64,000 nucleotides of DNA, taken from contig CM023535.1 in the NCBI GenBank assembly GCA_013350335.1, forward strand, positions 39,616,069-39,680,068, given 5' to 3'. Below are positions 47,289-60,353 of the stretch, in pieces (position 1 is the stretch's first letter; every line of letters begins with the position of its first letter). The notes below the pieces were generated by a model. That model was not told the DNA's origin. It saw only the letters and a list, made by a program, of their open reading frames with translations, and did no database searches. Made by a program: the position numbers and the translations under genes. This DNA is from Chimonanthus salicifolius. Taxonomy: Eukaryota > Streptophyta > Magnoliopsida > Laurales > Calycanthaceae.

Positions 47289-50200
47289 ATGGCTCCAAGG
47301 GGAAGGCTAAGGAGAATTACTCGACAAAACCCAAATGGGGGTGATGAGGAAGAACACTCTCGTCAGGAGGAAGTAAACTCTTATCGTGAGGAAGAGCACT
47401 CTCACTTTGATGAAGATTACTCTTATCACGAGGAAGAAGAAAGCAGTGTTAACATACCACCAATGCCTCCTGAGTTACAAAATTTGGTTCAAGCAGTAGT
47501 TACTTTAGTGCTTCAACAACGTCTGAATGAGGATGGATTAGCCAATGGTAACAATGACAGGAATATGGTCAAGGACTTCCAGCAACAGCGCCCTCCTTAC
47601 TTCAAGGGGAAGGAAGGGGTTGTCGGAGCAAAAAATTGGCTAAAGAAGATTTCTCAGATCCTGATTTTGTTGAATATTACGAATCATGCTCACAAGATCT
47701 TACTGGCCACATCACAGCTAATTGAGGATGCTGATAAGTGGTGGGAGGTGATAGAGAAGCAGCGATCACTTATACGAGAAGTAGAAAGGACTGCCATGAG
47801 TTGGGAATAGTTCTCAGCTACCTTCTTGGAACATTATTTTCCAGAGGAAGAGAAGGACCGACAGATACAGGCCTTTCTATCTTTGGTACAGGGTACCATG
47901 ACTGTGGCAGAATACCACCAAGAGTTTCTCAGTCTATTGTGTATGATGGTGGATACTGAGCATCAAAGGACACAGAAGTTTGAGCGGGGCCTTCGGCCTA
48001 ACAAAAGGGCCAAGGTCACTATATTCAAGGCACCCACATTGGCAGAAGTGGTCAGCAGGGCCACAATTGCAGAGCGGGAATTGGCTGAGTCGACGCTGTT
48101 TGAAAATCGTCGAGCTCCGAGTGGGAAGGGTACATTCCAGCCCAACAAGAGGTTCCGACCAAATTTTAGCAGACCCGCATCATCTACAGGGTCAACTGGG
48201 GGCTTTCGTCCCAACCATCCCTCCCCATCTGCTTCAGTCGCACAAGCTCCCAAAAGTGGGAACAATTGCCTTTATTGTGATCAGCCTGGTCACTTTAAGA
48301 GGGAGTGTCCCAAACTCAACAAACCATCATACTCTAGAGGCTCATCTCGTCCACCAGTGAGGCCAGCTAATTCACGTGGAGGCAGGACAGCTAATCAGGC
48401 GGGGCGGCCGCCTACAGGAGCTGGACGGGTTTTCAATTTAGCACCTCCAGCAGCAGAGGATCATTCTGTGATACATGGTATGGCAGAATTCAGTAGTTCC
48501 TACGCCTTTACATTATTTGATTCAGGAGCATCACACTCATTTATATCTGCTGCATTTGTAACTGCTACTGGTACGTTGGTACAAAAATTGTCCACATCAT
48601 TCACTATTGTATCGCCCGTCAGAGACACATCATTGGGACTTATATGCACAACGTTGAATACGAAACTTGCTGGACTCAGATTTGAGTTCAATTATTTGGT
48701 GATTGATATATCAGAATATGATATTATTTTCGGCATGGATTGGTTGGCTAGCTTTAAGGCCAACATTGATTGTTATCATCGCAGGGTGACATTTTCGTCG
48801 CCCAAGGAAAAACAACATGTGGTGCGTACTGATAAGCAAAGTAGACTACATGAAGGATTGAATCATGTAGTGTTGAACATTATCAAAATCAACAAGACAC
48901 CGGTGGTTGAACTTCCGGAAGTAGTAAGAGACTATGCACACGTCTTTCCAAAGGAACTCCCTAGTTTGCCTCCCATGAGGGAGATCAATTTTGAAATTAA
49001 TCAGTATCCTGACACTGCACCAGTGTCATTACCACATTACCGTATGGCACCAGCAGAGATGTCTGAGTTAAAGAAGCAGATTGATGAACTGCTTAGATTG
49101 GGGTGCATTCAGAACAGTACATCGGCATGGGGAGCTCCAGTTTTATTTGTAAAGAAAAAGGATGGTTCACTCAGTATGTGTGTGGATTGTCGAAAATTGA
49201 ACCAGCTGACGGTCAGAAATAAATACCCTCTACCCAGGATTGATGATTTATTTGATCAACTTAAAGGTTCTTGTCATTTTTCTAAGATTAACTTGATGTC
49301 TGGATATCATCAAATCCGAGTTAGAGAGGAGGATATACAAAAGACAGCTTTCAGAACACGGTATGGGCTATATGAATTTGTAGTCATGCCGTTTGGATTC
49401 ACCAATGCACCGGCTGTGCTCATGGATTTAATGAACAGGATCTTCCGTCCTTATTTGGACCAATTTGTTATTGTATTCATCGATGATATTTTGATTTACT
49501 CCAAGACTCAGAAAGAGCATGCTGAACACCTGGGAATAGTTCTGGACATTTTGAGGAAGAACCAATTATATGCTAAAGCCAGTAAATGTGAATTTTGGTT
49601 ATCTGAGGTCAACTTTTTGGGACATGTTATATCGGAAGAAGGCATAGCTGTGGACTCGGGTAAGATAGCGGCAGTAAGAGACTGGAAAGCGCCAAAGAAT
49701 GTAACCGAGATCTGTAGTTTCTTGGGATTGGCAGGTTATTGCAGGAAATTTATTATGGACTTCTCAAAAATTGCATCTCCATTGACTCGACTCACTCATA
49801 AAGGAGTCAAATATGTATGGTCGGATGTGTGCAATCAAAGGTTTGAAGAGCTGAAGAAGAGACTTACCACTGCTCCCATCCTAGTTTTGCCGGAACGGGG
49901 CAGGAATTACGAGGTATATTGTGATGCCTCAGTAGAGGGACTGGGGTGTACACTCAATCAAGGTAATCGTGTGGTGGCATTCGGATCAAGACAATTGAAA
50001 ATACATGAACGTCTCTATCCTACGCACGATCTTGAACTAGCTGCAGTGGTCTTTGCTCTCAAAAATTGGAGGCATTACCTTTATGGCGAGAAATTTGAAG
50101 TGTTTTCAGATCATAAGAGCTTGAAATACTTGTTTGACCAGAAAGAGCTCAACTTGAGGCAGCGCCGATGGATGGAATATCTGGCAGATTATGAGTTCGC

Positions 50201-51800
50201 ACTGCGATATCACCCTGGTAAGGCAAACAAAGTGGCGGATGCCCTCAGTCGTTTATCATGTGCATCAGTGGCATGTTTGATCAGGACATAATGGGAGATG
50301 TTGAATACTATTCGAGAGTTTAGACTTTATCTCAACAATCATGGGACTATGTACAGTATGAACATACGGTCCAACATGGTTACAAAAATTGAACAGGAAC
50401 AACGAATAGACCCAGAAGTGGAGGAAATTTGGGCCAAGCTATCCAATGGTGAAGTCATACCAGAATGGGAATTACGACCGGGACAGGGTCTTGGATTCCG
50501 AGGAAGGATATATGTACATGAGAACTGCAGAAGAGAATTATTGGTTGAGGCGCATCAGACCAAACTCTTTATTCATCCGGGCAGCACAAAGATGTATCAC
50601 GACCTAAAAAGACATTATTGGTGGCACGGATTAAAAAGAGATGTAGCAATATTTGTGGCTCATTGCTTAACATGTCAGCGGGTTAAGACGGAATATCAGA
50701 AGCCACCAAGGTTACTCAAACGCTTACCAGTGCCGGAGTGGAAATGGGAGCACATCTCTATAGATTTTGTTACAGGATTACCAAGGTCATCAAAGGGCAA
50801 CGATGCGATATGGGTCGTGGTACACCGACTGACCAAGTCAGCACATTTCATTCCTATTAAGATGACAGATTCATCTGAGACTTTGGGTTGGCGGTATATT
50901 AAGGATATCATCAGATTGCATGGTATACCTCAGACTATTGTGTCTGACAGAGATGGTCGATTCACAGGCAGAGTATGGCAGAGCATGCAGACAGCCATGG
51001 GAACTGATTTATTGATTAGCACGGCATTTCATCCACAGACTGATGGACAGTCTGAGAGGACAATACAGACATTGGAGGACATGCTGAGAGCATATATGTT
51101 AGATTTTAAGGGTGGATGGGAGGACCACTTGCCGTTGGTAGAATTCTCATACAACAACAGTTACCAGGCAAGCCTCCAGATGGCACCATTCGAGGCATTA
51201 TATGGTAGACCGTGTAGGTCACCAGTATGCTGGACAGAGGCCGGTGAGCCTGCATTGATAGGACCCGAATTGGTTACAGAGACTACATCGCAGATAAAGT
51301 TGATACAGCAGCACCTATTGACTGCGCAGAGTCGTCAGAAGAGTTATGCTGACAAGAGAAAGAGGTTCCTTGAATTTGAAGTGGGAGACATGGTGTTCTT
51401 GAAAGTCTCGCCGTGAAAGGGACACATGAGGTTTGGAAAGAAAGGGAAATTATCCCCAAGGTGTGTGGGACCATTTTCTATCATAAGACGGATGGGGGAC
51501 GTGACTTATCAATTGGCACTCCCATCACAGTTGGCATCTTTACACGATGTGTTCCATATATCTATGTTAAGAATGTATAATCCTGATCCTTCTCACGTAT
51601 TGAACGTACAAGACATAGAGGTACAGAGTGACGTGACATACGTCGAGAAGCCTGTCCGAGTGGTGGACACAGAACAAAGGGTGTTACGGAACCGAGCGAT
51701 CCAGTTTGTCAAGGTAGTATGGGAACGACACGGCGTTGAGGAAGCTACATGGGAACTCGAGTCAGAAATGAGGAAAACTCATCCTGAGTTATTTATGTAA
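47289..51800 (+). pseudogene. Element A gag-pol, full length with three in-frame stops
   Basis: One frame of 1504 codons from ATG 47289 (MAPRGRLRR) to TAA 51800. Domains: Gag core, CCHC knuckle [14 protein letters not shown] (327-340), protease DSGASHSF (Asp411), RT, RNase H, HHCC integrase zinc domain, integrase core, and a tail ending [12 protein letters not shown]...HPELFM, as in Tekay/Del chromoviruses. Breaks: TAG at codon 174 (47808-47810), TAA at codon 1001 (50289-50291), TGA at codon 1376 (51414-51416). The RT catalytic Asp of the KIDL motif is Asn (codon 668), and an integrase-core Asp of the [10 protein letters not shown] motif is His. FIDD (730-733) is intact. TAG and TGA look like C-to-T changes and the Asn like G-to-A. 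There is no frameshift in 4.5 kb. It is not functional on its own. Confidence 0.97.
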
Positions 51801-51844
51801 GTGTTTGAAACCCTACTTCACTCGATTTTCGGGACGAAAAATTT

Positions 51845-51854
51845 AAAAAGAGGA
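51845..51854 (+). other. Polypurine tract of element A
   Basis: AAAAAGAGGA shortly before the 3' LTR, after TTCGGGACGAAA. It is the plus-strand DNA primer. Confidence 0.85.
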
Positions 51855-51860
51855 TTGTAT

Positions 51861-54800
51861 TGTAACACCTCAGGTTTTCAGTTTATTATTTATTTAATTT
51901 TAGTTATGAATTTTAGAATTAAATCTTATATGGATAAGGAATTGGGCCATGACCCAATTAAGACCCAACAAATGGTGGAATTGGTTTTATTAAAATTTAA
52001 ATGGGTAGGATTAAATTAGTGGTGAATCATACCCAATTTTGAATAAAGGATATTATGGCCGAGTAGTGGATTTGAAATATCCAAGTAGATGTTAAAAAAA
52101 TCAAATAAATATTATCTTGGCCGAATTTTAGATAGTGATTTACATATGATGCACATGAGAGATTTGCGGGATTTTTAAATCCACAATGATATGCTAGATA
52201 TTTAAAAAGGGATAAAATATCTATGAATTAAATTAAAAGAATATTTGGATTATGATTAGGGTTATACGCATAGTACTTGCTAATAAAAATTAAAGGAAGT
52301 CTATAAGGCAAGGGAAAGTCGGATATGGCTAATTAAAGAGGGAAAGTCGGCCATGGTTAAATAAGGAAGGTTTGACATATGTCCAGTATTTTGGTTATAA
52401 CGTTTTGTTCTGATATTTGATTGCTTTGATTCTTTTTGCGTTGGAAAGAAGATTTCAATGTCTACAACTTTGTAGTTTACCAATTTTTCTGATTCGGAAC
52501 TTAACAAGGTCGAAACTGGGTTACAATATAGTATATGTGTAATGACGGGGTACAAGGCTAGGGGTTGCTTATATTAAGAAATTTCTAATGTGGGATTAAG
52601 GAGAGCTTAATAAAAGGAGAAACCCAAAGGGGTGCACGATTTTTACAACCCCATTAGCAAGTTTTATTCTTCTCTCTCCCTCTCTCAATTCATCACTCTC
52701 TTCCACGCCAAAGCAAGAGAAGAAAGGGCAGCAACTAGAAGGTGTTCTTGTTTGGAGAAAAAAATAAGAAGAAAGGAGAAAGATTAGAAGATCAAGGAAG
52801 AGGTTAGTATTTAAGTGTTTAATGTTATAATTTGATTTATGAAAACAAAAGAACCATAGGGTTCGGCCATAGTGCATGGCCGAACCCCATGGAAAGATTT
52901 GTTCAATTAATTGGTTTTAAAGATTGAAAACCATGGTGTGTTCTTGATTCATGATTGGGTTTATATTTTAGATCTTGGATCATGGAAATCATGGTTATTT
53001 CATAATGGTTTGAATAATGAAAATCATGGGGATTTATGGTTTAGATTAACAAATTTAAATGATGAAAATCCATGGAGGAGTTTGATGATAATTAAAGAAA
53101 ATTGGATGGACATTGGGTCGGCCTTGATATGGCCAAACCATGATGTTTTGTGGTTAAGCTTTGGGATCCAAAATGATAAAAAGAAGAGGTGAGGTTCGGC
53201 CATGGTGTATGGCCGAATCCCACCAAACTTTTATGAAAGTGATGATCGGTTTTGATGGATCTAAACCAAGAGCTAGGATCATGAACCATAGGGTTCGGCC
53301 AAGGTGTATGGCCGAACCCCATGGGGTAATCTGGAATTGAAATTAAATAGGAAACTATCTAATTAAGGGAGGGGTGGGTAAATTAGTAAGCACTCCAATT
53401 TTGGAAAGGAGTTCTAATCTTAGAAAGTTTCCATTTATGGAAAGTAAGAATTTATATATGGAAACCTTCCATTTATGGAAGAAGTTGGTAAAAATGGTAA
53501 AGCCATCTAATTTTGGAAGGTGTTTCCAAATATGGAAAGGAGGTTACATATTAAGGAAAGTTTCCATTCTTGGAAGTGGATATTAAAATTAGAAAGTATC
53601 TATTTAAAGACCATAAAAGTTATTTATGGAAACCATTCCAAGAATGGAAGGTAAGGGCTGGATTGTTGAACCTAATTGAATGAAGGGATTAATTGACAAG
53701 AGTGAGGTTCGGCCATAATGTATGGCCGAACCCCACTAGGATTTAGTTTTTGGAAACTTTGTTATTTATGGAATATGATATTCAATCATAGAAGGTTGGT
53801 GTTTAATTATGAAACCTTCTAAATGTGGACCTTAGGTTAAAAATGGAAGGTGGAGCTATTTTTAGAAAACTTTCCATTTATGGAAGGAGGTTGATATTTT
53901 GGCAAATTAATTAGGGAAACCTTCTAATGATAGAAGGGGAGATTAATAAAGGGAAGTTCTATTTTTGGAAGGTGAAATATAAATTTGGGGACTTTCCAAT
54001 TATGGAAAGGTAGAGATTATACACCAAAGGGTTCGGCCATGGTGTATGGCCGAACCCGTGGTCTAAAATTAAGGGATTAAAGGTATCTATAATTCAAGGT
54101 TAAAGTCTGATTGAGGAAATCAGATTATGAACCTAAGTCATGAGTTAAGTTATGTGTAGTTTTAAATAAAATAAAAGGGTACAATGTATGATAAGAATTG
54201 ATGGAGAAGAGAATGGCAAAAATGTAATTAAGATACCAAAGTAGGAGAACCATCATGGCCGAACCCCATGTGTTATGTTTGATGAACTTATTTGATTAGG
54301 GAAGTTTTTATGGTCTAATTATGGGAGATTTAAAGGAAGAAGGAAACCAATGGCAATTTGGTAAATATGAGAGAATGTTGGACATAGGGTTCGGCCATGG
54401 TGTATGGCCGAACCCCATGAGTTATTTTATGTATTATGTATTTTGGAAGCATGAAAGGATAACTTGGAACCTAAATAAAGAAAAGGGGCTAGGGTTACCA
54501 ACAGTGGCATTTTTGTAAATATGTATAAAAAAATGGTAAACCATGGGTTCGGCCATGGTGTATGGCCGAACCCCATGTGGTTTTGTTATAGACTTAGAAC
54601 CTCATAATTAGGTGAGTTTTGGTGTTGATTTATTATTATATCATAAGGTAACGGGATCTCGCAAGCGGTGCATGATCGGTGATCGAATCTTGGACGGAAA
54701 CGCAAGGACTTGTGAACGGTCTTAGGTAGGATTCCACCTCTTTGAAACCATGGATTATGTACTTGTTTTTGTCTTATGTTTGATGAAAATGTGTTTTAAA

Positions 54801-55796
54801 GGATCTGATTTATTATTGAATTTCAAATGCTACGTTTACCTTGATTTAAATGGCATGGATTAATTATGCTCAAAAGGTGATTTTACATGCTAGGTTTTAT
54901 TTGTATAAAGGGCATGTATTGGATATGTTTTCAAATGATGATTTTCAATGCTATGTTTGTGTTATAAAATAGCATGCGTTTCATTGGCATCTCATGCATG
55001 GCATGGGGTGAAAGATTTATAACCGAAGGGGTCACACTCCGTCGGGGTGTCCGAAAAACCTATGTACAACACCTTGATGTGATTTCCATCAAGAAGATTT
55101 CCAGAGGGCCCACACTCCGTCGGGGCGACCGAAAGACCTATGTGGTAGGTACATTTATGTACAGGTGATGGGTGGGACTCATTGCATATTTATCATCATT
55201 GCATGGCATGGATTTATATGGTTTTGATATCACTATGTTATATGATATGTTTTTGTACTAACCATGTGTTAGCCGTAACTGGAATACCTACTGGGCGTGT
55301 TGTACTAACGCCCTACTTCTACCCTGTAGTTGGTGATACAGGTAATCAGGGAAACAATGAACCTAAGGCGGACCAGGCATAGGAGCATTGGAAGATCTAG
55401 TTTACTCATGAAATTACTCATGAACTTGTATTTGAGTATTCGGATTTTGGAATGTAATAACTTAGATGGTTGAATGCTTTGGTTTGATGATTATGACATA
55501 TTTTGCTATCTGAATGGATTAGAACATGGTTTTAATATGATTCCGTATTTTGATGATTATGATTCCACAGTTTTATGATTCTATTCCGCAAGCCGGTATT
55601 GCTATGTGTGAACCATTTTATTGGACTGAGTCCATACACACATAGGGTTGGCCAGTTAAGGGTCGGACTTTGGAAGTTCGAACTTAGCTCGCGTCGTGAC
55701 GTCCCGCGCTCTATCACTTTACTCTGTTACAAAAAAAAAAAAAAAGATACACTAAATTTACGGGAAAAAGCGAGTGAAAAAGGGCAGGGCGTTACA
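51861..55796 (+). repeat. 3' LTR of element A (3936 bp)
   Basis: Same length as the 5' LTR and alignable throughout. Differences are scattered single bases, except a dense cluster at about 52391-52500 against 43611-43730. The second hairpin module reads TCGG here but TAGG in the 5' copy. Confidence 0.97.
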
Positions 55797-58159
55797 TCCC
55801 TAACCAAATAAGTCCATCAAACACAACTCATGGGGTTCGGCCATACATCATGGCCGAACCCATGGTTCTCCACTTTGGTGTTTAATTACATTTTTACCAT
55901 TCCTTTCTCCATCAATTCATAACATACATTGTATCCTTTATTTTATTTTAAAACTACACATAACCTAACTCATGACATAGGTTCATAATCTGATTCATAA
56001 ATCATCCCTTAAATCATGAATTAAAGGTGCCATTAATCCCTTAATTTGGACCATGGGGTTCGGCCATACACCATGGCCAAACCCTATGGTGTATAATTTC
56101 CAACCATGCCATTAAGTTCATACCATCCATCTCCTTTGATTCAATTATACATGAGCCTAAACCATACATTTAATTCCATAATTTAAATAGGGTTTCAAAA
56201 ACTAAACCTTAGTGGGGTTCGGCCATAACCATGGCCGAACCTCACTCATGGCATCCAATCCATTTATGTAATTGATCTCCACCTTCCATTCTTGGATACT
56301 TTCCATAATAAATCTTAATGATCTTAAATTAGATATTTTCTAATTTTAATATCCACTTCCAAGAATAGAAACTTTCCTAATAAGCAACCTCCTTTCCATA
56401 AATGGATTGTTTCCTTAATTAACCAACCCTTTCCATAATTAGATTGTTCTCCAAATTTAGCAATCATTTCCATCTACCATTCCAAACTTAACCCATGGGG
56501 TTCGGCCAAGCTCCATGGCCGAACCCTATGGTTCATGGTCTTGGCCATTGGTTTAGATCCAATCAAAACCGATCATCAATCCATAAAATGTTTGGTGGGG
56601 TTCGCCCATACGCCATGGCCGAACCTCACCTCTTTCTTTTTATTATTTTAGATCCAATAATTTAACCATAACAATATCATGGTTCGGCCATGACATGGCC
56701 GACCCATATCCCTATCCAAATCTCCCTTTAAAATTATCAAATTCCTCCATGGATTTTCATCATTGAAATTTGTAATTCTAAACCGTAAATCCCCATGGTT
56801 TCATCATGAAATCACCATGTCTTTCCATGTTCCAAAATTTAAGAACATAACCCTAATGAAATAAATCCAAACTCTCCATGGTTTTCAATCTTAAAACCCA
56901 AGAATTAAATCAACTCTTTGCATGGGGTTCGGCCATGCACTATGGCCGAACCCTATGATTCTTTCTCTCCATTTAAACCATTAAATCATCTCCAATTTCC
57001 TCCATGGGGTTCGGCCATGCACTATGGCCGAACCCTATGGTTCTTTTTGTTTCAAAACATAAAATTATTAAATCAAGATACTAACCTTTTCCCCTTTGGT
57101 TTCTTGCTCTTCCAATTTTCTTTTCCTTTCCCTTTGCTTTTCTCCAAACAATAACTCCTTGTTTCTGCCATTTTTCCTTTTGTATTGCCGTGTATGAGCC
57201 TTGAGAGATTGAGAGAGAGATGGGATTGTAAAAACCGTGCACCCCCTTGGGTCTCTCCTTTTATTAAGCTCTCCTTAGGCCATACTTAGATGGTGTTTAA
57301 GATAGGCAACCTCCTCCTTTAGCCGTGTACCCCCTTGCCATAGATGGAATGCCGACCTCCCTTGCTTTACTTAGCCATGGCCGACTTCTCCTTCTTAATT
57401 TAAAACCTTCCCCGTAGTCCAATTAGCATGTACTATGCGCATAAACTTATTCATAATCTAGGTAATCTTTTAATTTGATTTAAGAAAATGTACCTTCCCT
57501 TTTAAAATATCCCATGCGCATAATATGAATATCATTATCTAAAATTCGGCCAAGTATAATCTTTATTTGATTTTTTTGAATATTTTCTTAAGATATGCAA
57601 ATCCAATTTAATTAAGAAAGTCCCTCTTCAAATATTCTAACATACCATTTGTGGATTAATTCCACCTATCTCTCATGCGCATAATCTTATAGATTTCATA
57701 TAAAAAATTCGGCTATGCACTATCCTATTTAATTTTCAATAAAACTAATGTCACAATTTAATTGGGTCATTGCCCAATTCCTTATCCATATAAGATTCAA
57801 TTCTAAAATTCACAATTAAAATTGAATAAATAATAAACTGAAAACCCGAGGTGTTACATTAAGTTTGATCCTTGAAACCACTCATTGCACTAGATTCTCT
57901 TAACCTAATTTACTCCTACTACAATGTTAAGTCTCATCACTGAAATGTGGGGTATCGAAGTATTTGTCAAACACACAAGCAAAGATATAATGAATTATAC
58001 AATCATAATCAAACATAATACACAGATATGTATATAAACTACAGTCACATATTCAAGTCCTTCTATTCTATTTTCCATAAAAACTCCAAGGGAAATAGAT
58101 CTGAATGTCCTAAATGGTTACTATCCATTTTAAAATTACAATAATCAACAATATAATAA

Positions 58160-58330
58160 GGTGCTCAGGCCACTCCACATATTGTCTTCTAGAAATGACC
58201 ATGAAGGCATATTGAGTTAGGTCTAGAGATATAAGATGCTCATGCCACTACTCATATATTGAGTTAGGCCTACAAATATTGGATGCTCAGGCCACTACTC
58301 GTATAGCGAGTTAGGCCTAGAGATCACTTA
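58160..58330 (+). repeat. Tandem repeat in D LTR, about 55-65 bp unit
   Basis: Three degenerate copies of GGTGCTCAGGCCACT...GAGTTAGGCCTAGAGAT begin near 58161, 58229 and 58282. The position, upstream of the LTR end on the reverse strand, is similar to that of the duplicated hairpin modules in the A/B family. Confidence 0.7.
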
Positions 58331-58579
58331 GTGCCCGAACCCTTCTTTTCTATCGAATGGCGAAGTTAATCGCACAGCTACTAATAGCCACCAGGCTACA
58401 TTTCCGCTGTGCCAAAAATAGAGAGTATCGCCTAAAAGTGAATACATAATATAGGTTTATATAATAATACCAATGAAAGGGGTTAGTATCATTTTTAATT
58501 ATTAAATTGGCATAAACATCACATTAAAACATAGGATCTAAATTTAACATGGAATTCTAACTTAGACTAAATTTCAAAA

Positions 58580-58990
58580 CCTACTATGGGTTCCTCGGAA
58601 CATTCTTTGGAACCAGGTACTGTGGCTTCGGAACTTCCGAGCCATTACTTAAAATATGGGTCTTTACAGAACCTTCGGAACTTGGGTTCTGTCCTTCGGA
58701 ACTTCTAAAGTTTAGGTCTCGAAATTTTTGACCCTGCTACCGAATAGAAAACAGAAAATTCCAAAAATCATGAGTCTTGGTCCGCCTCGAAACCTACCGA
58801 GGTCTGCTCGGAATTTCCGAGCGGAACGTCCAAAAGGGTCTCGGAACGTCCTGTTTGACCCATTGAGGCAGAGAGTTTAGTAGTTAGCCTCTGCTCCTTT
58901 GGAACCCCGATCTGAAGTTCGGAACATCCAAAGTGTTACCTTTGGATCTTCAGAAGGCCGATTCTCGAAACTTTCGAGAGTCGTCTTCTG
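58580..58990 (-). repeat. Palindrome array (CTCGGAA-n-TTCCGAG) in D LTR
   Basis: About ten full or half sites. Full dyads: GGCTTCGGAACTTCCGAGCC (58624-58643), GCTCGGAATTTCCGAGC (58806-58822) and CTCGAAACTTTCGAG (58964-58978). Half sites lie near 58591, 58671, 58694, 58785, 58838 and 58917. The last full dyad has both arms changed from GG/CC to AA/TT at one position, keeping symmetry. Confidence 0.8.
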
Positions 58991-60296
58991 CCTCTGTCAC
59001 CTACAGCAGAGCAGTAACTAGAGGGACTGTGTAAAATACGAATCCAGAAATAGTGGGCTTTCTAAAGTCATTTTTCACATCCTTCTGGTCAGATGGACTC
59101 TTCAGTAAGTCATTTTCACTTCATGAATGATTTGAACAGTTAACACTGATGGAGTCATCAGATTTTAATAGGAAAATCAATGAAACACATTAAAATTCAA
59201 GTTTTCCACTAAACTTTGAATCTGATTTTAGGATTCAAATCTTAACCAAGTTGACTTCTATTTGATTCTAAAGTGAGTAGAATTTGAAAAAGAAAATGGT
59301 TACATTCGCTTTTGTTCCTGGGTTGAAATTCAGCAACTAGAAAAATCTTCCACGTAAGCTAAAATTTTGACATGGATGAAATAGAGAGGAAGAAAGAAGC
59401 TTGGCAGTAATGGAGATTTTCACTGCATTTGTAACCTTTAAATAGGCTTGGAGGAGTAAGGGAGTAGGCTCCATGCATGGCCATGGAGTTCCCACATTGC
59501 TCTATAAGCTACGGCGATAACTTGCATGAGTTGAGTCCTACGTAGCTGCTTCCATTCGTCACCTGCTACGCAGGTGGTTGAAAATTTTGACATTTAAATT
59601 TTAGTCCCTTAATTTTTATTTGCATTTTAACCTTTCTTCATTTAATTTTCAATACTTAACTATTATAGGATTTAATTATTTTAATTCATCTTAACCAAAA
59701 TGTTGGATTTTAAAAACTCTAATTACCGTAAAATTTTGGAGATTTAGATTTCATCAAAATTAATTGATTTAAACAAAAATCAAATTTATTTATTATTCCC
59801 TTAATTTAATTTGTATTCATTTAAAAGGGCTTAAATCCTTTATTTCAACATCTTAAAATATAAATTAATGAATTGAAACATGATTTAATAACACATATTT
59901 TCTTAGAATTTTCTCACTTGTAAAATTGATTAAAATAATTATTTTCCTAGCTTTCGGGATCTTTTCGGGTAAATTTTTTGATAATATTTTCTGAAATTAA
60001 AAATATAATAAACACACTTATAGATTTTAGAATTTAAATCTCTAATACGGAAATCAATATCACTCAAATAATAATCAAACAATTATTTAAACAATAAAAT
60101 ACACTGTTAATGGTAAATTATCATTTTGCCCCTTTAATTTAAATGAGTTGGACCAACGAGCTATCGAGCTCTAATTGGGCCAATCCTTGACTTTTCACAA
60201 AGCCCTCACTGTAACCTATGAGATTAAGAGGTCAAATCATGATTTATTAAAATAAATCATATTAATTAAACCTAATTCGAGTCAGGGTATTATATA

Positions 60297-60353
60297 TTAT
60301 CTTCTTTAAAGAAATTTTGTCCCGAAATTTAAAATAAACATCGTACCTTTTTA
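60297..60353 (-). other. Polypurine tract and 3' leader of element D
   Basis: On the reverse strand the pol stop is followed by ATTTCGGGACAAAATTTC and CTTTAAAGAAG just before the LTR start, the same arrangement as TTCGGGACGAAA plus polypurine tract in A and B. Confidence 0.6.

Larger units (their letters stand above)
43082..55796 (+). mobile_element. Gypsy element A (Tekay/Del-like), structurally complete, TSD TCCCT
   Basis: 12,715 bp: 5' LTR 43082-47017, primer site 47020, gag-pol 47289-51800, polypurine tract 51845-51854, 3' LTR 51861-55796. Perfect TCCCT at 43077-43081 and 55797-55801. No internal insertion. It is older than B: LTR differences are visibly denser and gag-pol has three stops. 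Confidence 0.98.
41602..57858 (-). mobile_element. Solo LTR (net 3537 bp), TSD TTAAG, interrupted by element A
   Basis: Reverse LTR in two arms, 41602-43081 and 55797-57858, flanked by TTAAG at 41597-41601 and 57859-57863. Its start (TGTAACACCTCGGGTTTTCAG on the reverse strand) is the same as that of element A, so A landed in a solo LTR of its own family, head to head. Reverse-strand landmarks: TATA-like box 57257-57266, donor-like GTTAGT starting at 57085, acceptor-like AG ending at 42068. Confidence 0.96.
40707..60296 (-). mobile_element. 3' LTR of gypsy element D (net about 3.3 kb), interrupted
   Basis: Two arms, about 40707-41601 and 57864-60296, belong to one reverse LTR, because TTAAG duplicates of the inserted solo LTR join them exactly. 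Its 5' start lies next to D's pol (TAATACCCTGAC on the reverse strand near 60296) and its 3' end near 40707 (TACAACGCCTTGACCCAGATGTGGGCC). Termini have lost TG/CA, so ends are approximate. It contains the palindrome array at 58580-58990 and a TATA-like TTTAAAGG near 59440. Confidence 0.65.

Noticed and set aside
58160..58330. Satellite DNA array
   Set aside because: Only three degenerate units inside an LTR. The length is too short for a satellite.
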